In this document: positions 1 to 6,100 of the stretch, one piece after another
Numbering within the stretch: the stretch's first letter is position 1
Layout: each line of letters begins with the position of its first letter
Assembly: GCA_017634255.1 (NCBI GenBank)
Contig: JAGBNT010000013.1
Coordinates: 1 to 19,332, forward strand
Direction: 5' to 3'
Length of the DNA stretch: 19,332 nucleotides
Source: Lachnospiraceae bacterium
Lineage (GTDB): Bacteria > Bacillota_A > Clostridia > Lachnospirales > Lachnospiraceae
The notes under the pieces: model-generated
Told to the model about the DNA's origin: nothing
Database searches by the model: none
Seen by the model: the letters and a program-made list of their open reading frames with translations, nothing else
Position numbers and translations under genes: made by a program

Positions 1-626
1 AATATCACCGCTCCGTCCGGAAGAGCCTCTATAGTCTCAGCGGCAGCCTTGGCTGCTGTATAAGGCATATAGAGGTCCTTTAAGGTCTCCTGTCCGAAAG
101 ACCCCCACACTCCTGTCAATACAATAACTGCAAAAAAAGCTGTCAGCAGTGAATCCCCTATCCCCTTCGCCTCGCTTTTATCCTTTACAAAAGACGGCAG
201 ATGCTCAAAGCATACCGCAACATACCAGAAAAACAAATATAACCATGTAGCTATCTGATAGCTGCACCCATAAATAAAAGTGTCTATCCACACCTGCCAC
301 AGAACAGAGGCAGTAAAAATAAAAGTCGGTCCCCAATTATCCCTGCTTTTTACGCAAAGATAGATCATCGTTGCCACAACTATAAGGCACATCGGCAATA
401 TGGTATAACTGCCCATAAGATATTCAATATCCTGATACAGCTCCGACAAAAATTTCATGAGCATGCTTTGAGCTTCTTTATTTTTATCGAAGCTTCCTAC
501 CACACTCCCGACATCACGAAACTCCCATAATAAAAAGAAGCCGCTTAGCACAGGCAGGGAAATTCCTATCATCTGTCCCCTTGTTATCCCTGTTCCTGCC
601 TTGCCAAAAATCTTTAAGAGGCAGTA
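1..626 (-). pseudogene. C-terminal part of a GT-C-like membrane protein, out of frame, partial at window edge
   Basis: The minus-strand frame starting at the codon at 626..624 has no stop for about 208 codons and runs off the left edge of the window. It continues the protein encoded at 614..1180, but one base out of register. The translation is rich in hydrophobic segments (for example SLPVLSGFFLLWEF, TILPMCLIVVATMIYLCV, WLYLFFWYVAVCFEHL and LLTAFFAVIVLTGVW). It ends near ALPDGAVI, after a soluble stretch containing YTAAKAAAETIEALP. This is the layout of polytopic membrane glycosyltransferases, which have many membrane helices and then a short extracytoplasmic tail. The long open frame and its membrane-protein character argue for real coding sequence. 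It has no convincing start or ribosome site of its own, so I read it as the 3' part of the upstream gene, expressed only if the homopolymer at 627..633 is restored to 8 bases. Confidence 0.7.
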
Positions 627-1180
627 CCCCCCCATGTAAGACAACAGGAAACCACAAGACCAGCCATTATGATATGTACCTGCAGGAGTATCGCCAAAAG
701 TGCACCGTACATTATCGGAGCACTGCTTCTCTTACGGTAGGCAAAAATAAGCAATACCGTTAAAAACGCACATAGGCAGTAGCTTCTGGCAGGGGTAACA
801 AAAAATGCCAGCCCCATGGGACTCAACGAAAGAATAGCTTTCATTGCCATTGAAAAATGTAATTTGTATATAATGAGCCATATCGCTGCAGCAATAAATG
901 CAAAAGATATAAGCCTCATGCTTACATAGGGAAGACCGGCTCTTGCAAAAGGCATCAATATTAAAAACCACAGACAGGGATGTCCTTCATATGAGGTAAC
1001 ACTAAAAAGAGAACCGAGGGAATTGTCACGAGCTATAAGCCACGCCTGGGCTTCATCGCGCCAACATTCGTGATAGAACACGAAAATAAGATTAACGGCG
1101 CAAACAACAGCGAACAAAAGCATCTTTCTTAATTCATCTCCGCTCACGGGATGAAAAATATTTTTTACTTTACTGCACAT
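614..1180 (-). CDS. Polytopic membrane protein, GT-C glycosyltransferase-like, N-terminal part (frameshifted)
   Basis: This 188-residue product has a short basic cytoplasmic start, a first membrane helix (LLFAVVCAVNLIFVFYH, about residues 21-37) and then an acidic loop, ECWRDEAQAWLIARD. An Asp-Glu pair in the first extracytoplasmic loop is typical of GT-C fold lipid-linked sugar or mannosyl transferases. EGHPCLWFLIL and several further hydrophobic helices follow. The ATG at 1180 has a good ribosome site (AGGAGAG about 6 bases upstream) and a promoter-like pair further up. The last residues (TWGGTAS) are an artefact of a one-base shift in a run of 7 G (plus strand C, 627..633); with 8 G the frame joins the 208-codon open frame to its left. 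The sugar donor and acceptor cannot be told. It may be a sequencing error, a fixed mutation or phase variation. Confidence 0.7.
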   Translation of the reverse strand: MCSKVKNIFHPVSGDELRKMLLFAVVCAVNLIFVFYHECWRDEAQAWLIARDNSLGSLFSVTSYEGHPCLWFLILMPFARAGLPYVSMRLISFAFIAAAIWLIIYKLHFSMAMKAILSLSPMGLAFFVTPARSYCLCAFLTVLLIFAYRKRSSAPIMYGALLAILLQVHIIMAGLVVSCCLTWGGTAS

Positions 1181-1248
1181 TATACCTCTCCTGTATATAA
1201 TGACCTGCTCCAGCGCAACGTAGTATACATAAGCTTTGTCCAGTATCT

Positions 1249-1277
1249 AATATATCACAGTTCAGAGGCCCTCTCAA
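1249..1277 (-). promoter_or_regulatory. Sigma-A-like promoter for the membrane glycosyltransferase-like gene
   Basis: Read on the minus strand, TTGAGA (1277..1272) is followed after exactly 17 bases by TATATT (1254..1249). These match the -35 and -10 consensus at 5/6 each. The start codon at 1180 lies about 60 bases downstream of the expected start site. Direct G/C-run repeats (1280..1314) touch the upstream side of the -35. This is a sequence match only. Confidence 0.5.
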
Positions 1278-1278
1278 G

Positions 1279-1437
1279 GATAATCAGGGGATAATCAGGG
1301 GGATACTCAGGGGGCTGACGCAGTAGCCGTTCATCCCCTCGAAGATGACTGCCGCGCTGCCGGGCTTGATATTATTGCAAAGGCTGGCCCTCTTATAGTC
1401 CCTGCCCTCTGTCACCACCTGTTCCTGTTGGAGCACC
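1279..1437 (-). pseudogene. Possible out-of-frame tail of the receiver-like gene
   Basis: Just downstream of the receiver-like protein, another minus-strand frame stays open from about 1437 to a TGA near 1279. It reads in part TEGRDYKRASLCNNIKPG, then AAVIFEGMNGYCVSPL. The composition is protein-like (mixed charges, hydrophobic beta-like stretch, a Gly-Tyr-Cys motif), while the main frame stops at RCSNRNRW. It may be the original C-terminus lost by a frameshift near 1430, or chance. I do not recognise a family. Confidence 0.3.
1280..1314. repeat. Three tandem 11-12 bp direct repeats next to a promoter
   Basis: The plus strand reads ATAATCAGGGG (1280-1290), ATAATCAGGGGG (1291-1302) and ATACTCAGGGGG (1303-1314). 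The units follow each other directly with about one helical turn of spacing and end 2 bases upstream of the -35 box at 1272..1277. They could be an operator or activator array, or slippage products. One copy also supplies the stop codon of the out-of-frame tail at 1279..1437. Confidence 0.6.
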
Positions 1438-1801
1438 TGCCTATTACATCCCTTATGGACTGCTCCAGACGCTCCTTACCATACGGGCGCTCGATAAAAT
1501 CATAGATATGGTTTCGCAGGGCTATCCCTGCAAAGAACGGGTCTTCCGTGATCCAGATGATATTCGTATCCGGAAAACGCCTGGCATACTCAAGCATCAC
1601 CTCCATGCCCTCGGCTCCTTTAAGCGACACGACCACTACATCATAGCCATGGTCATATCTTTTGTGTCCGTTCAGCGGATGCCTGTCCACGTCGATAAGC
1701 CCCGCTTCATTTTCAAGCGTGGTCTTTATAAGGCTGTATTCGTCATCATCTCTGGTATATACGATCGCATCCATATATATTCTGTGTGCCCCCGGTATCA
1801 T
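1412..1801 (-). CDS. Degenerate receiver-domain (response regulator-like) protein
   Basis: This 129-residue protein has the alternating pattern of a CheY-like receiver domain and no DNA-binding domain. Beta-1 DAIVYTRDDDEY carries acidic residues (about 11-22) like the metal-binding pair. YDVVVVSLKGAEGMEVMLEY (about 53-72) aligns with the beta-3/phospho-site loop, but the usual Asp is Ser. IIWITEDPFF (about 80-89) carries the conserved Thr, and DFIERPYG (about 101-108) aligns with the K-P motif with Arg for Lys. It is therefore probably not phosphorylated. The start is uncertain: ATG 1801 has only a weak GTGAG upstream, and ATG 1774 (MDAIVY) gives a more compact domain. LytTR-type direct repeats and a TTGACA box lie immediately upstream, so a LytTR regulator may activate it. 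The 3' end may be frameshifted. Confidence 0.6.
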   Translation of the reverse strand: MIPGAHRIYMDAIVYTRDDDEYSLIKTTLENEAGLIDVDRHPLNGHKRYDHGYDVVVVSLKGAEGMEVMLEYARRFPDTNIIWITEDPFFAGIALRNHIYDFIERPYGKERLEQSIRDVIGRCSNRNRW

Positions 1802-1844
1802 TCAGAACTCACTTTTTGCACCTGCAAGCACACAGTAATCTATT

Positions 1845-1897
1845 TGTCAAGCCTTTTCAATAAAACTGTGACGAATTGTTCCAAAACTGTGACGAAT
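1845..1897 (-). promoter_or_regulatory. LytTR-type direct-repeat operator with -35 box
   Basis: On the minus strand the 15-mer ATTCGTCACAGTTTT occurs twice (1897..1883 and 1876..1862) with a 21-bp period. Inside it the 9-mers ACAGTTTTG and ACAGTTTTA are separated by exactly 12 bases. Known LytTR regulators (AgrA, ComE, VirR) bind two 9-bp direct repeats near the consensus [TA][AC][CA]GTTN[AG][TG] with a 12-13 bp gap. A perfect TTGACA (1850..1845) follows 10 bases after the second copy. No good -10 lies 16-18 bases further (TTGCAG at 17), which fits an activator-dependent promoter for the receiver-like gene starting at 1801 or 1774. Confidence 0.55.
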
Positions 1898-1981
1898 TTT
1901 TTTGCTGTGATAGCACCCAATGTGCCGAAGCCCCCATTTTGACCGATAAAAGCCCCTCTTCGCATTATTTCTGCATAATAT

Positions 1982-2017
1982 GGGGCTGTCGCACTAAATA
2001 ATTAGTGCGACAGCCCC
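1982..2017. repeat. Perfect 16-bp hairpin, 4-base loop
   Basis: GGGGCTGTCGCACTAA (1982-1997) pairs perfectly with TTAGTGCGACAGCCCC (2002-2017) around an ATAA loop. Neither side is followed by a clear T run, so a simple intrinsic terminator is doubtful. Similar GC-capped palindromes sit at insertion-sequence ends or act as bidirectional terminators in Clostridia. It lies just beyond the remnant of the AAA-ATPase gene. Confidence 0.6.
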
Positions 2018-2030
2018 CAAAATCCGGCGC

Positions 2031-2067
2031 AGTAAACGACAAAGTAAAAAGAACTTTGTCGTTTACT
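2031..2067. repeat. Perfect 15-bp inverted repeat formed from pseudogene sequence
   Basis: AGTAAACGACAAAGT (2031-2045) and ACTTTGTCGTTTACT (2053-2067) are exact inverted copies with a 7-base loop. The right arm, read on the minus strand, encodes VNDKV of the AAA-ATPase remnant, so the left arm looks like an inverted duplication of coding sequence, a rearrangement scar. Confidence 0.6.
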
Positions 2068-2206
2068 ATACTTTTAAGCTCTGTTTCCGTTATCCCGCAG
2101 CTCCCGCTGTATTCAGATGACAGAGATATATCTATCTTAAGCCCACTCTTATGAGCTTTTCAAAATCCTGTATTCCTATCGGAAGCTTTCTCGTAAAATC
2201 GCCCAT
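2040..2206 (-). pseudogene. Remnant of AAA-ATPase-like / PD-(D/E)XK family gene with large internal deletion
   Basis: A minus-strand ATG at 2206 with a ribosome site (GGGGCGAGG just upstream) encodes MGDFTRKLPIGIQDFEKLIR, then VGLR and a stop at 2132. KLPIGIQDFEKL is the characteristic N-terminus of the clostridial AAA-ATPase-like family (usually about 500-600 residues, with a C-terminal PD-(D/E)XK nuclease-like domain). From 2138 leftward, one base out of frame, the sequence reads IDISLSSEYSGSCGITETEL. This matches the family's internal segment of the form IS...YSxxCGITxxEL, normally some 200 residues further on. The central ATPase part, including the Walker motifs, is gone, and the remainder ends in an inverted repeat and a hairpin. 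The family assignment is from memory of conserved motifs. The gene is certainly non-functional. Confidence 0.6.
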
Positions 2207-2285
2207 ATCCTCGCCCCTTTTAATCATTAACTATATAATAACATAAGTTATGCAACAAACATATATTCCTGTGAAAATACCCGTG

Positions 2286-2319
2286 ATCTATGATTTTAAA
2301 CTCATCATAAATCATAGAT
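2286..2319. repeat. 11-bp inverted repeat
   Basis: ATCTATGATTT (2286-2296) pairs with AAATCATAGAT (2309-2319) around a 12-base loop. It stands 7 bases before the larger structured element and may be part of it. Confidence 0.5.
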
Positions 2320-2325
2320 GTTTAC

Positions 2326-2470
2326 GTTACTGTTCACAGGCGAACTGCGCATTTACTGCGCAGTTTCGCCCCAATGTGTTGTGGTTTAAATGGGTTTTGC
2401 TCCATCGCCGAAGGCGATTTAATTGGCAAAACCCGTTACGTTCGCAGCCTGAAAGGCTGTGAACAGTAAC
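2326..2470. repeat. 145-bp cloverleaf-like structured intergenic element
   Basis: Outer arms GTTACTGTTCACAG (2326-2339) and CTGTGAACAGTAAC (2457-2470) are perfect 14-bp complements. Inside lie three nested hairpins. GGCGAACTGCGC pairs with GCGCAGTTTCGCC with one bulge (about 2339-2371). GGGTTTTGC pairs with GCAAAACCC and encloses ATCGCC-GAA-GGCGAT (about 2393-2434). CAGCCT-GAA-AGGCTG (about 2446-2460) overlaps the closing arm. No protein frame explains it. This is the architecture of a dispersed palindromic (MITE- or REP-like) repeat or a structured RNA. Elements with similar arms seem familiar to me from Lachnospiraceae intergenic regions, but I cannot confirm that here. Confidence 0.65.
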
Positions 2471-2484
2471 ATGTTTACAACTCA

Positions 2485-2505
2485 ATCAGGGAAGTGTCCC
2501 CTGAT
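2485..2505. repeat. Small hairpin between structured element and orphan promoter
   Basis: ATCAGGG (2485-2491) and CCCTGAT (2499-2505) form a 7-bp stem with a 7-base loop, directly in front of the plus-strand TTGACA. It could be an operator or part of the mobile repeat. Confidence 0.4.
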
Positions 2506-2508
2506 CGC

Positions 2509-2539
2509 TTGACAATCTGTGTATAATTATGCGTATACA
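2509..2539 (+). promoter_or_regulatory. Orphan plus-strand promoter
   Basis: TTGACA (2509-2514) is followed after 19 bases by TATACA (2534-2539). A perfect TATAAT also lies at 2522-2527, but too close to pair with this -35. It is the only promoter-like signal pointing right in this zone and leads to the RBS and mini-ORF at 2595-2627. Confidence 0.4.
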
Positions 2540-2606
2540 AAGGCAGAGATCTCTTTAGGGAGTCTTAAAATCTGAAACTGAAAATAGTTTTAAAAGGAGA
2601 AGAGAA

Positions 2607-2627
2607 ATGTCAGAAAAAATCACGTAG
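2607..2627 (+). pseudogene. Gene start remnant: RBS plus 6-residue ORF (MSEKIT)
   Basis: A strong ribosome site AAAAGGAGA (about 2592-2600) stands 6 bases before an ATG at 2607. The frame encodes MSEKIT and stops at TAG 2625-2627. Its last bases overlap the end of the convergent PilZ gene (stop at 2620-2622). Promoter, leader, RBS and start are present with no gene behind them, so this looks like the 5' end of a gene cut off by a rearrangement. A leader peptide is less likely. Confidence 0.35.
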
Positions 2628-2967
2628 CTTCCTGCCCCTCATCCTCATATTCCTTGAGTTTTTCAACCACCTTTTCTATGGTAGCCTGTCCCTCCTGGAA
2701 ATCGGCGCCTATTGCCAAAAAAGAACCCTCGTCAAAAACACGCCTTATGGTACAGTCAAGAGAACAAAGCTGAGAGGTTTTCCTGTCGTAGAAAAACAGC
2801 TTTATGGGATCGTTGATATAACAGTTTACAAGGTGACGGAAAGAGAATGCTATTCCATTCATGGAAATATCACGGATAACGATTTTTTGCATACTTTCCC
2901 CGGGGATGATAGCAAGCCCGGTACATTCCATATTATGCCTTTCGTACTTTCTCTTTTCTTCACTCAT
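2620..2967 (-). CDS. PilZ domain protein (probable c-di-GMP receptor)
   Basis: This is a single-domain protein of 115 residues from ATG 2967 (MSEEKRKYERHN). A TTG start at 2985 adds six residues but lacks a ribosome site, whereas GGAG lies 12 bases before the ATG. Both PilZ ligand motifs are present: RxxxR as RKYER (residues 6-10) and the D/NxSxxG motif as DISMNG (about 32-37). The beta-barrel core continues through IKLFFYD, CTIRRVF and AIGADFQE, with a charged helix at the end. Stand-alone PilZ proteins bind cyclic di-GMP and relay it to motility, adhesion or exopolysaccharide systems by protein contact. The partner is unknown. It lies downstream of polC on the same strand with no clear terminator between, and its ATG overlaps the stop of a possible 43-codon ORF. 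Confidence 0.85.
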   Translation of the reverse strand: MSEEKRKYERHNMECTGLAIIPGESMQKIVIRDISMNGIAFSFRHLVNCYINDPIKLFFYDRKTSQLCSLDCTIRRVFDEGSFLAIGADFQEGQATIEKVVEKLKEYEDEGQEAT

Positions 2968-3095
2968 CTTAAAGCCAAACTCCAAACACTATAAGCGACA
3001 ATCAGGGAAACGCTTAAATAAAGCGTTTCTGCGCGAAATTTGCGGGCGCTTACGCCCCTCCTATATGAATTTCTGCGCATACTGCCGTTAGACAT
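2964..3095 (-). CDS. Possible 43-residue single-helix membrane peptide
   Basis: An ATG at 3095, 29 bases after the polC stop, opens a 43-codon frame. It has a basic N-terminus (MSNGSMRRNSYRRG), then a hydrophobic helix TLYLSVSLIVAYSVWSLAL, and its TGA overlaps the PilZ ATG as ATGA. Basic start plus one helix and a coupling overlap suggest a real small protein. Against it, the ribosome site is poor (GGGG about 14 bases upstream) and most of the frame lies in palindromic DNA that would need no coding reason to exist. Confidence 0.3.
   Translation of the reverse strand: MSNGSMRRNSYRRGVSARKFRAETLYLSVSLIVAYSVWSLALR
3007..3083. repeat. Palindromic element between polC and PilZ gene
   Basis: GAAACGCTT (3007-3015) and AAGCGTTTC (3021-3029) form a 9-bp stem with loop AAATA. 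GGGCG-CTTA-CGCCC (3044-3057) forms a second. TGCGCGAAATT and AATTTCTGCGCA flank the second as a longer imperfect stem (about 3030-3080). No T run follows on the minus strand, so termination of the polC transcript here is uncertain. It could be a processing or attenuation structure or a REP-like repeat. Confidence 0.5.
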
Positions 3096-3124
3096 TTTAA
3101 CATAATGAAGCCCCAATCTCAATC

Positions 3125-6100
3125 TCATTCTCCGCCAAGAAAATCAAAGATGCTCATCTGCGCAGAATCGGGTATGTCCCCGAGGAGCCCTAAGCTTTTA
3201 AGCTTTTGAGCCTGGTTGTCCGAGCAGCCTGTCCGGGTCTTGAAATCCTCAACGGAAATGAAATCTCCCTCCCCGATAGTGTTCCTTATCGCGTTTACAA
3301 GGGCGTCCGCCTGTGACTCTCCCATTCCCTCCACAGTCTTAAGGGAAGGCATTATCCTCTTATCGTCCACCTGCTGAAAGTATTTTGCATTTACTATCTT
3401 CAAGTCTATAGGCGCAAATTCAAAGCCCCTCGCATACATTTCCTCGATGAGCCTCATATCCCTGACCTGATCCTTCTCAGTCGCCGAGAGCTTCTTTCTC
3501 TCCTTTTTCAGCTGCTTTTCCTTGTCCAGAAGCTTATCCAGGGTTTCCGTAAGCGTATCGGCTCCGGTACACATCGTGGCATAGTCAATTATCCCGGCTC
3601 TAATGGAGAAAAATCCGGAATAATACGCAAGCGGTCTGTTTATCTTGAACCAGGCGACTCTCCACGCCATCATAACGTAGGCGGCAGCATGGGCCTTCGG
3701 GAACATATACTTTATCTTAAGGCAGGAATCTATATACCAGTCGGGAACCCCCGACTCCACCATGGCTTCCTTCATCTCCGGCTTAAGACCCTTACCCTTT
3801 CTTACGGATTCCATGGTCGAAAAGGAAAGCGCAGGGTCCATCCCCTTTGCGATGAGATATATCATAATATCGTCACGGCAGCAGATACAGTCCGACAGGG
3901 TCTTATTCATATTGTTTACAAGCTCCTGAGCATTTCCCGTCCAGACATCGGTACCGTGGGAAAGCCCGGATATCCTTATAAGGTCGGAAAAGCATTGAGG
4001 CTTAGTATCTACAAGCATCTGTATTACAAAGCTGGTTCCGTATTCCGGGATTCCGAGTGTCCCTGTCTTAACCCCCCTTATGTCCTCGCTTTTTATACCC
4101 AGTGGCTCCGGCGAGGTAAAAAGCCTCATTACCACAGGATCATCAAATTTTATATCCTCCAGCCTGACTCCTGTAGCATCCTGCAGGAACCTTATCATGG
4201 TAGGATCATCGTGCCCCAGTATATCCAGTTTTAAAAGGTTATGATCTATGGAATGGTACTCAAACTGTGTGGTTATGATATTTACCTTCATATCATTGGC
4301 GGGTCTCTGAACCGGGGTAAAGGTATATATCTCTTCACCGTGGGGCAGTACGACGATACCGCCGGGATGCTGCCCCGTCGTCCTCGCTATGCCGACACAG
4401 CCGTTTGCCAGCCTCATTTTCTCCGAGCGTCTCTCCGAAGCTCCGTAATGACCGTAAATTATGGCATCCGAACGTCCTAGAAGCTCCGAACCTTTCATGA
4501 TAGCCTCGGGATCGTCATTGTGCTTTCCGCTTATAATATCATCCTGATGCGTATCATAAAAATTATTGACATAGCCCAGCGCAGTCTTATCCGCCAGGGT
4601 TCCAACCGTCCCCGCCCGATAGGTCTGTCCCGCACCGAATATTACCTCAGTATACTTATGCGCCTTGGACTGGTAATCACCAGAGAAATTAAGGTCTATA
4701 TCAGGCTCCTTATCTCCCTTAAAGCCAAGGAAAGTCTCAAAGGGGATATCAAAGCCGTCCTTAACGAGCGGCTTTCCGCATCTCGGGCAGTTCTTATCCG
4801 GCATATCGGCTCCGCACATACCCTTGAGAGAATATTCCTTTACCTCATCGGAATCGAAGTCATAATAATGACAGCTAGGACATATATAGTGGCTGCTAAG
4901 GGAATTAACCTCGGTTATTCCTGCCAGGTATGCCACAAAGGAGGAACCCACCGAGCCTCTTGAGCCCACAAGATAATTATCCTCGTTGGATTTCCATACC
5001 AGCTTCTGGGCTATAACATACAGCACTGCGTAGCCGTTTTGGATTATCGAATTTAGCTCCTTCTCCGTCCTTTCCTCAACCTGCCTCGGAAGAGTCTCCC
5101 CGTATATCTCATGGGCTTTGGAATAACAGATATCCCTTAGTATCTTATCCGAATTTTCTATGACGGGAGGACATTTATCGGGCCGCACCGGGGATATCCT
5201 GTCTATCATCGAGGCGATAAGATTGGTATTTGTTATAACGACCTCCTTCGCCTTCTCTTCACCAAGATACTTAAATTCTTCAAGCATCTCCTCCGTAGTA
5301 TGCAGATAGAGAGGTCCCTGCTCGTCCGCATCCTCATATTCACGTCCGGTCATGATAATGCGCCTGTATATCGCGTCCTTAGGCTCCAGAAAATGCACGT
5401 CTCCGGTTGCGCAGACAGGTTTCCCGAGCCTGTCCCCTATCTCTATTATCCTGCGGTTAAAGTTTTTAAGCTCCTCCTCGGTGTAGCTATTTTCGTTTCG
5501 GGTAAGATACCCGTTGTTCCCTAGGGGCTGTATCTCGAGATAGTCATAAAAGCTTGCGATCCTCACAAGCTCCTCCTCCGAAGAGCCCCTTAATATCTCC
5601 GAGAAAAGCTCTCCGGCGGAGCAGGCGCTCCCGACGATAAGCCCCTCCCTGTACTTCATAAGCTCGCTCTTGGGTATCCTCGGTCTTCTGGCGAAATAGT
5701 TGATATAGGACATGCTCACGAGCTTGTAGAGATTGATGCGGCCGATCTCGTTCTTGGCAAGGAGGATGATATGGTGCGTCGGAAGCTTTTTTATCATCTT
5801 CGGAGGCATAGTATCCATGGTCATAAGACCCTCGATGCTCTTAACCTTTTTGGCATTAAGCAGCTCGCAAAGCCTGATAAAGCACTCCGCCGTAGCCTCT
5901 GCATCGTCCACAGCCCGGTGATGATTTTCCAGGGAGACATTTAACGCCTCAGCCACGGTGTCCAGCTTATAATTCTTAAGATCGGGCAGCACGATACGAG
6001 AAAGAGAAACCGTATCCAGTATAATGGGATTAAAGCCATATCCCATATCCTTCGCATTTTTACGTATAAATCCCGTATCAAAGGAAGCGTTGTGGGCAAC

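Noticed and set aside
1508..1942. Plus-strand open frame of 144 codons
   Set aside because: It lies opposite the receiver-like gene and its operator. Its translation is Arg/His/Ile-rich without any recognisable pattern and has no ribosome site.
2250..2462. Plus-strand open frame of 70 codons
   Set aside because: It runs through the structured palindromic element. The translation is only the sequence of the hairpins, and no ribosome site precedes it.
2483..3009. Direct repeat CAATCAGGGAA flanking the PilZ gene as insertion target duplication
   Set aside because: The match is only 11 bases, each copy is part of a different local hairpin, and no mobile element lies between them.
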